Source: Acetobacteraceae bacterium
GTDB lineage: Bacteria > Pseudomonadota > Alphaproteobacteria > Acetobacterales > Acetobacteraceae
NCBI GenBank assembly: GCA_947455205.1
Contig: CANGNF010000028.1
Span: 1-63,668, forward strand
Direction: 5' to 3'
DNA: 63,668 nucleotides
Part shown: in pieces, positions 14,774 to 23,213 of the stretch
How positions within the stretch are numbered: the first letter of the stretch is position 1
Layout: each line of letters opens with the position of its first letter
Notes under the pieces: model-generated
Seen by the model: the letters and a program-made list of their open reading frames with translations, nothing else
Told to the model about the DNA's origin: nothing
Database searches by the model: none
Program-made: the position numbers and the translations under genes

Positions 14774-15802
14774 CTACCTCTTGGAAAGATCGACCACGGC
14801 GGCGAAGCCGGTCTCGGTGCCGAAGGCCAAGTGCGTGCCGCTGGCATTCCAGGTCAGCGCGGAAACGCCGCCACGGCCCGGCGCCGCCACCGGCACCACC
14901 TTGCCGCTGGCGATCTCCGCCATCACCACCAGCCCGTCCTGGAAGCCGGCGGCCACCACCTCGTGCTGCGGATGGCAGGCGACGGCGGTGCAGATCACGT
15001 CATCGCCGCCGGCCAGCTCGGTCGGGGCCTTGCCCATGGGGCCGCCGCCGAAGAACGGCCAGATCACCACGGATTCCGCGCCCGAGGTCGCCAGCCAGCG
15101 GCCCTTGGCGGTGAAGGACATGAAGCGCGTCTTGGTCGGGTAGCCGGACATCCGCATGTGCTGGCTGTCCGACAGGCGCCAGCCATGCAGCGCGTTTTCC
15201 TGCATGGCCGTCACCACATGGGTGCCGTCCGGCGAAATCGCGATGCCGGCGTGGCTGCCCTTCCATTCCAGCAGCTTTGCCTTCTCATCGGTGGCGTTGA
15301 CGAACCACAGCGACGCCCCGTTGTAGTGGCTGCAGGCAATGCGCTTGCCCTTGGCGTCGATGGCGATGCCGCCGACCGCGCTGGGGTGGGTCAGCGTCTT
15401 CTGCTTCTCGCCCTTGCCGTTGAAGACGTGCAGCTGCTTGCCGACGCTGGCGGCGCGGACGCCGGCCTCATGCGCCGCCACCTGCTCCACCCACTTCATG
15501 GCGCCGAGATTGGCGATCTCGGTCAGCGTGCCATCGGGCGCCACGCGCATCAGCTTGCCGTCGTCGCCGCCGCTCAGGTAGCCATCCCTGCAGTCCGCCA
15601 CCATTGCCAGGCAGGCGCCGTCATGCGCCTCGGCCTTGGTCCAGGCCGCCGTCAGGTCGCGCGGCTTGGCAATGTGCAGCGTGCCGTCGCCCAGCGCGAA
15701 GCCCAGCGAGCCGTCCCGCCCGAAGGCCGCGCTGACCACCCAGGCGCCCAGCTCATGCCCGGCGCCGCGCTCATCCAGCAGGAAGTCGGAAGCCTCGCTC
15801 AT
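14774..15802 (-). CDS. WD40-repeat protein paired with a COG0523 GTPase
   Basis: The 342-residue protein is built of repeated beta-propeller blades; SPDGTHVVTAMQENALHGW, AKGRWLATSGAESVVIW and NASGTHLAFGTETGFAAVVD are readable as WD-type repeats, six to seven in all. No signal peptide is seen, so it is cytoplasmic. Its ATG overlaps the stop of the CobW-like GTPase gene by four bases, indicating coupled translation and probably a protein complex. WD40 propellers are usually docking platforms, so a scaffold or target for the metallochaperone is a reasonable inference. Catalysis is not indicated. Confidence 0.75.
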   Translation of the reverse strand: MSEASDFLLDERGAGHELGAWVVSAAFGRDGSLGFALGDGTLHIAKPRDLTAAWTKAEAHDGACLAMVADCRDGYLSGGDDGKLMRVAPDGTLTEIANLGAMKWVEQVAAHEAGVRAASVGKQLHVFNGKGEKQKTLTHPSAVGGIAIDAKGKRIACSHYNGASLWFVNATDEKAKLLEWKGSHAGIAISPDGTHVVTAMQENALHGWRLSDSQHMRMSGYPTKTRFMSFTAKGRWLATSGAESVVIWPFFGGGPMGKAPTELAGGDDVICTAVACHPQHEVVAAGFQDGLVVMAEIASGKVVPVAAPGRGGVSALTWNASGTHLAFGTETGFAAVVDLSKR

Positions 15803-16773
15803 GCGTCCACCTGGCAGGCTTCAAAGCCACGGCGGAGCACGGGGCGGGAGAGGTCGCGGCCGATGAAGACGATCTTGGACTTGCGCGGGTCGCCTGCCTT
15901 CCACGGGCCGATGTAGTCGCCATCGGCGATCATGTGCACCGCCTGGAAGGCGAAGCGCCGGTCGTCGCCGGCGTAGTGCAGGATGCCCTTGGTCCGCAGC
16001 AGGTCCTGGCCCTTCTGCGCCAGCAGCTGGGTGATCCAGGCGTTGAAGCGCTCCGGGTCGATCGGGCGGCTGACCTCGAAGGAGATGCTGTTCACCTCGT
16101 CATCATGCTCGTGGTCATCCTCGCCCGAGAGGAATTCCGGCTCGAACTCCAGGATGCGCTCCAGGCTGAAGGCCTCGCGCCCCATGACGCTGGCGATGGG
16201 CACGTCGGACTTCGTGGCGCGGCGGATCTCGGCGTAGGGGTTGATGCCGCGGATGCGCTTTTCCACGCTGTCGGCTTCCTCCGGCGTCACCAGGTCCATC
16301 TTGTTCAGCACGATGATGTCGGCGAAGGCGATCTGCTCGGCGGCTTCCTTGCTGTCGCCCAGGCGCGCCACCAGGTGCTTGGCATCGGCCACGGTCACGA
16401 TGGCATCCAGCCGGGTCGCGCGCTTCACATCCTCATCGGCGAAGAAGGTCTGCGCCACCGGCGCCGGGTCGGCCAGGCCGGTGGTCTCCACGATGATGCC
16501 GTCGAACTTGCCGCGCCGCTTCATCAGCCCGTTGATGATGCGGATCAGGTCGCCACGCACGGTGCAGCAGATGCAGCCGTTGTTCATCTCGAAGACTTCC
16601 TCGTCGGTATCCACGACGAGGTCGTTGTCGACGCCCAACTCGCCGAACTCATTGATGACCACGGCGTATTTCTTGCCGTGGTTCTCGCTGAGGATGCGGT
16701 TCAGCAGTGTGGTCTTGCCGGCGCCGAGATAGCCGGTCAGCACCGTGACGGGCACGGGAGCGGTTTCGCTCAT
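15799..16773 (-). CDS. CobW/COG0523-family GTPase (metal chaperone-like)
   Basis: The 324-residue G3E GTPase has Walker A TGYLGAGKTTLLNR (about 13-26), the metal-binding CxCC motif in NNGCICCTVRGD (Cys67, Cys69, Cys70), switch region IVETTGLADPAP and the G4 motif VLNKMDL. A short acidic/histidine patch (EDDHEHDDE) lies before the C-terminal CobW_C domain. Relatives deliver zinc or cobalt to target enzymes using GTP hydrolysis. No Zur-type palindrome is evident in the short upstream region. It is followed by an overlapping WD40 gene and then an aldo/keto reductase. Confidence 0.88.
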   Translation of the reverse strand: MSETAPVPVTVLTGYLGAGKTTLLNRILSENHGKKYAVVINEFGELGVDNDLVVDTDEEVFEMNNGCICCTVRGDLIRIINGLMKRRGKFDGIIVETTGLADPAPVAQTFFADEDVKRATRLDAIVTVADAKHLVARLGDSKEAAEQIAFADIIVLNKMDLVTPEEADSVEKRIRGINPYAEIRRATKSDVPIASVMGREAFSLERILEFEPEFLSGEDDHEHDDEVNSISFEVSRPIDPERFNAWITQLLAQKGQDLLRTKGILHYAGDDRRFAFQAVHMIADGDYIGPWKAGDPRKSKIVFIGRDLSRPVLRRGFEACQVDA

Positions 16774-16827
16774 CGATAGTGTCTCCTGGGGTTTGGCCGC
16801 GAATATGGGGCGGCCGGGCCGCCGGGG

Positions 16828-17133
16828 CTAGTCGGGCAGGTGGCGGGGCGCGTCCTGGCTGGCGTGGAGCAGGCGGAGAACAAGGATGCGGCGGCCTTCT
16901 GACTGGTAGATCAGCTGGTGCCGTCCGCCTGCCAGGGGGAGGCGATGCAGGCCTGGCATCTCCTCCAATGGCCGGCTTCACAAATGTTCAGGCCCATTCC
17001 TAAGCGAGGCGATCGCGGACCTGATGCCGGCACGGTAGCGAGTTTCCTGCTGCGGGCCGAAATGGCGCAGGGTCCAGGCTGAAATATCGCGGACATCTGC
17101 CTGCGCTCGCTGCGACAGAATGACTTGCCAGCG
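16828..17133 (-). pseudogene. ParE/RelE-family toxin gene with an in-frame stop
   Basis: One reading frame gives WQVILSQRAQADVRDISAWT then YRAGIRSAIASLRNGPEHL, a TGA stop at 16978-16980, and in the same frame LEEMPGLHRLPLAGGRHQLI with RRILVLRLLHASQDAPRHL. The two halves together make a full-length ParE toxin of about 98 residues, including the conserved C-terminal Arg and the HL end. The stop truncates the product in the middle of the fold, and no ATG, GTG or TTG lies at the expected start. The toxin is therefore almost certainly inactive, while the antitoxin gene upstream is intact. Confidence 0.7.
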
Positions 17134-17140
17134 CCAGGGG

Positions 17141-17410
17141 CTAGGTCGGATCGTCAAGGCTGGCCATGAAGGCGTCGAGCTCGGCATCCGAGGCAATGGT
17201 CACATACCGCCCCGCCGCGATATCCGCCTCGCCCACCGCCACCGCCTCGCGGAAGCGCGCCAGGGCGTCGGCGGCCTCGGCCTCCTCCCGCTCCAGCAGC
17301 CGCAGCCCCTGGCGCAGCACTTCGCTGGCGTTCTGGTAGCGGCCGCTGGCCACCAGGCGTTCCACAAGGGCCGCCTGATGGTCGGTCAGGACGATGTTGC
17401 GCGTGGGCAT
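17141..17410 (-). CDS. ParD-family antitoxin
   Basis: The 89-residue protein starts MPTRNIVLTDHQAALVERLV followed by ASGRYQNASEVLRQGLRLLE, the ribbon-helix-helix DNA-binding half of ParD. An acidic tail (EREEAEAADALARFREAV) would wrap the ParE toxin. It normally represses its own operon and neutralises ParE. The start at 17410 is chosen from the family; an in-frame upstream ATG at 17446 would add 12 unrelated residues. The partner toxin gene directly downstream is broken. Confidence 0.8.
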   Translation of the reverse strand: MPTRNIVLTDHQAALVERLVASGRYQNASEVLRQGLRLLEREEAEAADALARFREAVAVGEADIAAGRYVTIASDAELDAFMASLDDPT

Positions 17411-17504
17411 TGGCAGATTATGCCAAGGCCCACGCCGCCACGCCAAGCCATTGTTTGCGCGGCTGGATCACACCGCCGGTGATCCCGGCGGCGACGACCG
17501 GGCG

Positions 17505-18830
17505 CTACGCCGCGATCGCCCGAAGCGCCGTGTCCAGCGTCTCGAAGATCCGGTCCACATGCGGCTTCTCGATGATCAGCGGCGGCGAGAGCGCCACGAT
17601 ATCGCCGGTCACCCGCACCAGCAGGCCGTCGTCGAAGCACTTGCGGAACACGTCCATCGCCCGCGCCCCCGGCTTGCCCGCGCGCGGCGCCAGTTCGATG
17701 CCGGCGATCAGCCCGTAGTCGCGGATGTCGATGACGCCCGGCGCCGACTTCATGCTGTGCGCGGCGGCCTGCCAATAGGGCTCGATCTCGCGGACGCGGC
17801 CGGGCAGGTCTTCCTTGGCGTGGATGTCGATGGCGGCGATGGCGGCGGCGGCGGCCAACGGGTGGCCGGAATAGGTGTAGCCGTGGAACAGCTCGATCCC
17901 CGCCGGGCTGTTGTTCACGACGTCGTCGTAGATGAAGTTGGCCACCGCCACCGCGCCCATCGGCACCGCAGCGTTGGTCAGCCCCTTGGCCATGGTGATG
18001 ATGTCGGGCGTCACGCCCAGCCGCTCGCAGCCGAACGGCGTGCCGATGCGCCCGAAGCCGGTGATGACCTCGTCGAAAATCAGCAGGATGCCGTACTTGG
18101 TGCAGATCTGGCGCAGCCGCTCCAGGTAGCCCTTGGGCGGCACCAGCACGCCGGTGGAACCGGCCACCGGCTCCACCATCACGGCGGCGATGGTCTCGGC
18201 GCCATGCAGCGCCACCAGGTTCTCCAGCGCATCGGCCAGGTGGGCGCCATGCTCGGGTTGGCCCTTCTGGAACACGTTCTCCGGCAGGCCGTGGGTGTGC
18301 GGCAGGTGGTCCACATAGGGCAGCAGGGCGCCGAACTGCTTGCGGTTGCCGCCGATGCCACCCACCGACATGCCGCCGAAGCCGACGCCGTGGTAGCCGC
18401 GCTCGCGCCCGATCAGCCGCACGCGGGAGCTCTCGCCGCGCGCCTTGTGGTAGGCCAGGGCGATCTTCAGCGCGGTGTCGGCGCTTTCGCTGCCGCTGTT
18501 GGTGAAGAACACGCGGTCCATGCCATCCGGCGTCATCTCGGCCACGCGGGCCGCGGCCTCGAAGGCGATGGGGTGGCCCAGCTGGAAGGTGGGGGCGAAG
18601 TCCATCACCTCGGCCTGGCGCTGGATCGCCTCGACGATCTCGGTGCGGCCGTGGCCGGCGTTGCAGCACCACAGGCCGGCGGTGCCGTCCAGGATCTCCC
18701 GCCCATCCGTGGTGGTGTAGTGCATGCCCTTGGCGCGGGCGAGCATGCGCGGCGTGCCCTTGAAGAAGCGGTTGTCGGAATAGGGCATCCAGAAGGCGTC
18801 CAGGTTGTTCGGACGCGGGATCTCGTTCAT
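17505..18830 (-). CDS. Class III aminotransferase (omega-amino acid:pyruvate type)
   Basis: The 441-residue fold-type I PLP enzyme shows DGTAGLWCCNAGHGR near the N-terminus, FFTNSGSESADTALKIA for cofactor phosphate binding, YHGVGFGGMSVGG, FDEVITGFGRIG and TMAKGLTNAAVP with the PLP Lys, then [14 protein letters not shown]. These are features of beta-alanine:pyruvate / omega-amino-acid transaminases (EC 2.6.1.18). The likely role is catabolism of beta-alanine, polyamine-derived amines or similar. MNEIPRP at 18830 is the preferred start; an in-frame ATG at 18851 adds seven residues. It is a single gene, divergent from the glutathione transferase. Confidence 0.88.
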   Translation of the reverse strand: MNEIPRPNNLDAFWMPYSDNRFFKGTPRMLARAKGMHYTTTDGREILDGTAGLWCCNAGHGRTEIVEAIQRQAEVMDFAPTFQLGHPIAFEAAARVAEMTPDGMDRVFFTNSGSESADTALKIALAYHKARGESSRVRLIGRERGYHGVGFGGMSVGGIGGNRKQFGALLPYVDHLPHTHGLPENVFQKGQPEHGAHLADALENLVALHGAETIAAVMVEPVAGSTGVLVPPKGYLERLRQICTKYGILLIFDEVITGFGRIGTPFGCERLGVTPDIITMAKGLTNAAVPMGAVAVANFIYDDVVNNSPAGIELFHGYTYSGHPLAAAAAIAAIDIHAKEDLPGRVREIEPYWQAAAHSMKSAPGVIDIRDYGLIAGIELAPRAGKPGARAMDVFRKCFDDGLLVRVTGDIVALSPPLIIEKPHVDRIFETLDTALRAIAA

Positions 18831-18988
18831 GGCGGCAAACCCTCGGGGCATCGGCGGAGGCGGGCAGGGAACACCCAGCCGGCGCCCCGGGCAAGCGGGG
18901 GTTTTGCCGGCGCGCGGCGTCGTGGCAGGGTATTGCCCACTTCCCGCGCGCCCCCGGGCCGCGCAGCGACCAAAGCGGAGCCATCCCC

Positions 18989-19651
18989 ATGTCCGAAGGC
19001 CGTCTGATCATCGGCACCAAGCGCTATTCCAGCTGGAGCCTGCGTGGCTGGCTGGCGGTGCATATGGCGGGCTTGCAGGTGGAGGAGGTGGTGATCCCGC
19101 TGAACAGCGCCGGCGCCTTCGGCACGCCCGGCATCGCCGCCGCCTCCCCCAACGGCCTGGTGCCCTGCCTGGAACACCAGGGCGCCCAGGTGTGGGAAAG
19201 CCTGGCCATCGCCGAATACTGCGCGGAGCTGAAGCCCAGCCTGTGGCCGGCCGACCGCGTCGCCCGCGCCCAGGCCCGCAGCATCGCCAGCGAGATGCAT
19301 GCCGGCTTCGGCGGGCTGCGCCGCGCCATGTTCTTCAACGCCGGCCGCACCTTCCCCGGCCGCGGGCAGACGCCGGAGGCCATGGCCGACCTGGCGCATC
19401 TGCAGCGCATCTGGGGCGCGGCGCTGGCACGGTATCGCGGCCCCTTCCTGTTCGGCGCCGCCTTCACCCTGGCGGATGCGATGTTCGCCCCGGTCTGCGG
19501 CCGGCTGCGCACCTGGGCGCCGGACCTGACGCCGGCGGCGCAGGGCTATGTCAACGCCGTGCTGGCCCACCCGCTGCTGCTGCGCTGGTACGCCGAGGCG
19601 CTGGCCGAGCCGGTCGAATGGCAGCTGGACAAGTACGAGAACCCGGCATGA
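18989..19651 (+). CDS. Glutathione S-transferase family protein
   Basis: The 220-residue protein has an N-terminal thioredoxin-like domain (LIIGTKRYSSWSLRGWLAVH with the Ser-rich catalytic turn; NGLVPCLEHQG; WESLAIAEYCAE as the Glu/Ser glutathione-binding site) and a helical C-terminal domain with FTLADAMFAPVCGRL. This matches the GST subgroup common in proteobacteria that starts with YSSWSLR. It conjugates or reduces electrophiles with glutathione; the target is unknown. Its stop overlaps the next start by four bases, forming an operon with a glyoxalase-like gene and a methyltransferase. Confidence 0.85.
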   Translation: MSEGRLIIGTKRYSSWSLRGWLAVHMAGLQVEEVVIPLNSAGAFGTPGIAAASPNGLVPCLEHQGAQVWESLAIAEYCAELKPSLWPADRVARAQARSIASEMHAGFGGLRRAMFFNAGRTFPGRGQTPEAMADLAHLQRIWGAALARYRGPFLFGAAFTLADAMFAPVCGRLRTWAPDLTPAAQGYVNAVLAHPLLLRWYAEALAEPVEWQLDKYENPA

Positions 19652-20580
19652 GCGGCGCGCCCGAGACAGCAGTCGCGCCGGCGGGCGCGCCCTCGACTGC
19701 CGTCGCGCTGGACCATGTCGGCGTCGCCGCGCGGGACCTGCCGCCGCTGCTGGCGCAGTACCAGCGCCTCGGCTTCGACCTCTCGCCCCTGGCCCAGCAA
19801 TCCGGCAAGCGCACGCCGGATGGACAAGTGGAGCTGTTCGGCAGCGGCAATCGCTGCGCCTTCTTCAGGCACGGCTATGTCGAGCTGATCGGCATCCTGG
19901 ACCCCGCGCTGTACCCCAATGCGGTGGACCAGTTCGTCGCGCGCTACCGCGGCCTCCACATTGCCGCCTTCGCCATGGCGGATGCCGAGGCCAACCTGGC
20001 CCGGCTGCGCGCCGGCGGCCTGGCCATTCCCGGCGTGGCCTATCTGGAACGGCCGGTGGAAGCCGGCGGGCCCACCGCCCGCTTCGCCCGGCTGCCCTTT
20101 CCCGATGCGCCGGAGGGGCGGGTGCAGCTGATCACCCACCTGACGCCGGAGCTGGTCTGGCAGGACCGCTGGATGAACCACGCCAACAAGGTGGAGGCGC
20201 TGGAGGCCCTGGTGCTGGTGGCCGCCAACCCGGCGGAGACCGCGGCGCGCTTCTCCCGCCTCACCGGCCTGCCGATGGTGCCGGACCCCGCCGGTGGCTT
20301 CCTGCTGGAACTGCCGGGCATGGCCGGCGCCGCCGGGCCGAACGCGCCGGTGCTGCGGACCAGCGTGCGCATGCTGCCGCCCGCGGCGCTGGACGCCGTG
20401 CTGCCCGGCGTCACCGCGCCCACCCTGCCCTTCATGGCCGGCATGGTGCTGCGGACCAGCGATGGCAACACCGCCGCCCGCCAGGTGCTGGCCGGGCTGC
20501 CGGTGCGGGAGATGCCCGGCGGCGCGCTGCTGGTGCCGCCCGAACATGCCGGCGGCGCCGCCATCCTGTTCCGGCCCTGA
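19648..20580 (+). CDS. Glyoxalase-like (VOC) domain protein
   Basis: The 310-residue protein carries a glyoxalase_3-type vicinal-oxygen-chelate domain. ALDHVGVAARDLPPLLAQYQ opens the first beta-alpha-beta-beta-beta unit, and GNRCAFFRHGYVELIGI and LPFPDAPEGRVQLITHLTP follow. A second, more diverged unit begins near KVEALEALVLVAANP. The first unit keeps His in LDHVGV and Glu in VELIGI as possible metal ligands. The substrate is unknown; co-translation with a glutathione transferase suggests aldehyde or electrophile handling. The start ATG overlaps the GST stop (ATGA). Confidence 0.7.
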   Translation: MSGAPETAVAPAGAPSTAVALDHVGVAARDLPPLLAQYQRLGFDLSPLAQQSGKRTPDGQVELFGSGNRCAFFRHGYVELIGILDPALYPNAVDQFVARYRGLHIAAFAMADAEANLARLRAGGLAIPGVAYLERPVEAGGPTARFARLPFPDAPEGRVQLITHLTPELVWQDRWMNHANKVEALEALVLVAANPAETAARFSRLTGLPMVPDPAGGFLLELPGMAGAAGPNAPVLRTSVRMLPPAALDAVLPGVTAPTLPFMAGMVLRTSDGNTAARQVLAGLPVREMPGGALLVPPEHAGGAAILFRP

Positions 20581-20590
20581 GGGACCGCCG

Positions 20591-21181
20591 ATGCCCCGCT
20601 TCCTGCATGTCGGCTGCGGCCACAACACCAAGGCGCAGACCACGCCGATCCTGGCCGGCAGCGACTGGCAGGAGGTGCGGCTGGACATCGACCCCGCCGT
20701 GCGGCCCGACATCGTCGCCAGCATGACCGACATGGCGGCGGTGCCGGATGGCAGCATGGACGCACTGTTCGCGCATCACACGCTGGAACACCTGTACCCG
20801 CACGAGGTGCCGGTGGCGCTGCGCGAGTTCCATCGGGTGCTGGCGCCGGCGGGCTTCGCCATCATCGCCGTGCCGGACCTGCAGGCGGTGGCCAAGGTGG
20901 TCGCCGAGGGCAAGCTGACCGAGCCGGCCTACATCTCGCCGGCCGGACCCATCTCAGCGCTGGACATGCTGTATGGCTTCGGCTCCGCCATCGCCAAGGG
21001 CCGCACCTACATGGCGCATCGCGGCGGCTTCACCTCGGCATCGCTGGCCCAGGCGCTGCGGGGCGTCGGCTTCGCCCAGGTTGTCCGGCGGCAGCAGAAC
21101 TTCAACCTGCACGCCTATGCCCTGCGCCAGCACATGGCGGACGACCTGGCCGTCGCCTGGGCGCGCACCCACTTCACCTGA
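20591..21181 (+). CDS. Class I SAM-dependent methyltransferase
   Basis: The 196-residue protein has the short methyltransferase form used for sugars and cell-surface compounds. FLHVGCGHNTK is motif I, VRLDIDP the acidic strand-2 end, then MDALFAHHTLEHLYPHEVP and REFHRVLAPAGFAIIAVPDL. The target is not predictable. It starts 10 bases after the glyoxalase-like gene and is probably the last gene of the three-gene operon, ending in a large hairpin structure. Confidence 0.8.
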   Translation: MPRFLHVGCGHNTKAQTTPILAGSDWQEVRLDIDPAVRPDIVASMTDMAAVPDGSMDALFAHHTLEHLYPHEVPVALREFHRVLAPAGFAIIAVPDLQAVAKVVAEGKLTEPAYISPAGPISALDMLYGFGSAIAKGRTYMAHRGGFTSASLAQALRGVGFAQVVRRQQNFNLHAYALRQHMADDLAVAWARTHFT

Positions 21182-21295
21182 ACCGAGGGCCGGACGGGGC
21201 GCACCGGGCGGGCGGCAGCCGCCCGAACACCAGCCCAGACGCCGTCAGCGCCTGACAGCGCCGGCACGCGGCCTGGCGCTGGCCAGGCCCTCGGT
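21182..21295. terminator. Large hairpin structure between convergent genes
   Basis: ACCGAGGGCC, directly after the methyltransferase stop, pairs with GGCCCTCGGT at 21286-21295. Inside lies a near-perfect palindrome, CGGGCGGC-A-GCCGCCCG, at 21209-21225. This is probably a bidirectional terminator for the methyltransferase and nfu genes. Confidence 0.5.
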
Positions 21296-21302
21296 TGCGC
21301 CC

Positions 21303-21872
21303 TCAGGCGTCAACCTGCTCCACGCTGCGGACTTCCGGCACGTAGTGGCGCAGCATGTTCTCCACGCCGTGCTTCAGCGTGGCGCGGCTGGACGGGCAGC
21401 CCGAGCAGGCGCCCTGCAGGTGCAGCTTCACGATGCCCTCGCGGAAGCCGCGGAACACGATGTCGCCGCCATCGCCGGCCACGGCCGGGCGCACCCGGCT
21501 GTCCAGCAGCTCCTTGATCTGCTCGACGATCTCGGCATCGGCCGGGTCGAAATCGCCATCGGCCTCGTCCTCGGCACTGTCCAGCACCGGGGCGCCGGCC
21601 ATGAAATGCTCCATGATCGCGCCCAGCACCTGCGGCCGCATCGCCTGCCAACCCTGCGCGCCATCCTCGGTCACGGTGATGAAGTCGGCGCCCAGGAACA
21701 CGCGGGTGATGCCGGGCAGGGTGAACAGCTTGCTGGCCAGCGGGCTACGCTGCGCCGCCTCGGCATTGGCGAAGTCGGCGGTGCCGTTGCCACCCATCAC
21801 GTCCCGCCCCGGCAGGAACTTCAGCGTGGCGGGGTTCGGAGTGGATTCGGTTTCGATGAACATGCTGGGCAT
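21303..21872 (-). CDS. NifU-family iron-sulfur scaffold/carrier (Nfu)
   Basis: The 189-residue protein has the N-terminal Nfu_N domain (FIETESTPNPATLKFLPG, with ANAEAAQRSPLASKLFTLPG) and a C-terminal NifU domain with GACSGCPSSRATLKHGVENM, whose CxxC pair holds a [4Fe-4S] cluster. Linker residues are acidic. Such proteins pass iron-sulfur clusters to apo-enzymes. A second ATG at 21863 (MFIETE) is the more usual family start; both are in frame. It is a single gene, convergent with the methyltransferase. Confidence 0.9.
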   Translation of the reverse strand: MPSMFIETESTPNPATLKFLPGRDVMGGNGTADFANAEAAQRSPLASKLFTLPGITRVFLGADFITVTEDGAQGWQAMRPQVLGAIMEHFMAGAPVLDSAEDEADGDFDPADAEIVEQIKELLDSRVRPAVAGDGGDIVFRGFREGIVKLHLQGACSGCPSSRATLKHGVENMLRHYVPEVRSVEQVDA

Positions 21873-22166
21873 CCCGGCAAAACGTTTCCCGACCTATCTG
21901 GTCCGGTTTCGCGCCGGCTGCAAGGCCCGCCCCGGTGGCGGGGCCGCATGCCTGGAATGCGGGAATTTGGGCGGCGCCGGCGGACCCTTGGGGGAGAGGG
22001 GGAAGTAACCCGGGGAGGAGAAGGACCCGGGCGGCCCGGACCGGCGCCTTGGGCAGATCATGCGCCGCCGCTGCTGTCGCCGCGCCCTGTGGCGGGATGA
22101 AAGCTGCGCCATCCCGCGCAATGGCGTGGTTACAATCGCCGCCAACGCCATGAAGGAGGAAACGCC

Positions 22167-23168
22167 ATGCCTGTACCGACCATGCGCCGCCCCCGCTTGG
22201 GCCTTGGCCGCCGCGCCCTGCTGGGCGCCGGCCTGGCCCTGCCCCCCTTGGCGGTGCCGCGCCTGGGCCGCGCCCAGCCCCGCTTCCCCGAGCGCCCGGT
22301 GACGCTGATCTGCCCGTTTCCGCCCGGCGGCACCACGGATGTGACGATGCGGGTGCTGGCCGAGCAGGCGGCCCGCCGGCTGGGCCAGAACGTGCTGGTG
22401 GACAACCGCCCCGGCGCCGCCAACACGCTGGGCGCCGCCACCGTGGCGCGGGCCCGGCCGGATGGCTACCTGCTGACCCAGTTGCCCAGCTCCGCCATTC
22501 GGGTGCAGCTGCTGCAGGGCCTGCCCTACGACACGCTGCGCGACTTCACGCCCGTGCTGGGCGTGACCGGCTACAGCTATGTCTGCATCGCCAAGAAGGG
22601 CCGCTTCCCCGGCGGCTGGCGCCAGGTGGTGGAGGAAGCCCGCCGCAACCCCGGCAGGCTGAGCTGCGGCAATACCGGCGCCAACGGCACGCCGCACGTC
22701 ACCATCGCCGAGCTGTGCGGCAAGGAAGGCATCCAGATCGAGCCGGTGGCCTTCCGCGGGGATGGCGACAGCAGCCAGGCACTGCTGGGCGGGCATATCG
22801 ACCTGACCGCCGGCGGCAGCGGCCTGGGCGCGCTGGTGGATGGCGGCCAGGCCGAGTTCCTGCACGTATGGACCGCCGAGCGCCTGACCCGCTGGCCGCA
22901 GGCGCCGACGCTGCGGGAGCTGGGCTACGACATGGTGGTGACCACGCCCTACGGGCTGGTGGCGCCGGCCGGGCTGGACCCGGCGGTACTGCGCACGCTG
23001 CACGACGCCTTTGCCGAGGCGGTGCGCGACCCCGCCCACCTGGCGGTGCTGGAGAAGTACGACATGCCCGTGGAGTACCGCGACAGTGCCGCCTACGCGG
23101 CCTTCCTGCGGGAGACGGTGGCGCGGGAGACCGCGCTGATCCAGCGGTTGGGGCTGAAGGCGGGGTAG
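22167..23168 (+). CDS. Bug/TctC-family periplasmic substrate-binding protein (1)
   Basis: The 333-residue protein is exported by a Tat-like leader (RRPRLGLGRRALLGAG...LGRAQ). The mature part shows Bug signatures: RFPERPVTLICPFPPGGTTD near the N-terminus, VDNRPGAANTLGAATVARA, and DGYLLTQL. Bug proteins bind carboxylates and are usually partnered with TctA/TctB or act as orphan sensors. No membrane partner is encoded nearby. A strong Shine-Dalgarno sequence (AAGGAGG) precedes the ATG. It is monocistronic, in a 294-base upstream gap that otherwise appears non-coding. Confidence 0.85.
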   Translation: MPVPTMRRPRLGLGRRALLGAGLALPPLAVPRLGRAQPRFPERPVTLICPFPPGGTTDVTMRVLAEQAARRLGQNVLVDNRPGAANTLGAATVARARPDGYLLTQLPSSAIRVQLLQGLPYDTLRDFTPVLGVTGYSYVCIAKKGRFPGGWRQVVEEARRNPGRLSCGNTGANGTPHVTIAELCGKEGIQIEPVAFRGDGDSSQALLGGHIDLTAGGSGLGALVDGGQAEFLHVWTAERLTRWPQAPTLRELGYDMVVTTPYGLVAPAGLDPAVLRTLHDAFAEAVRDPAHLAVLEKYDMPVEYRDSAAYAAFLRETVARETALIQRLGLKAG

Positions 23169-23213
23169 GGGTGGCAGGACAGGGCGGGGCCGCGAAGCCC
23201 CGCCCCGCCTGGA

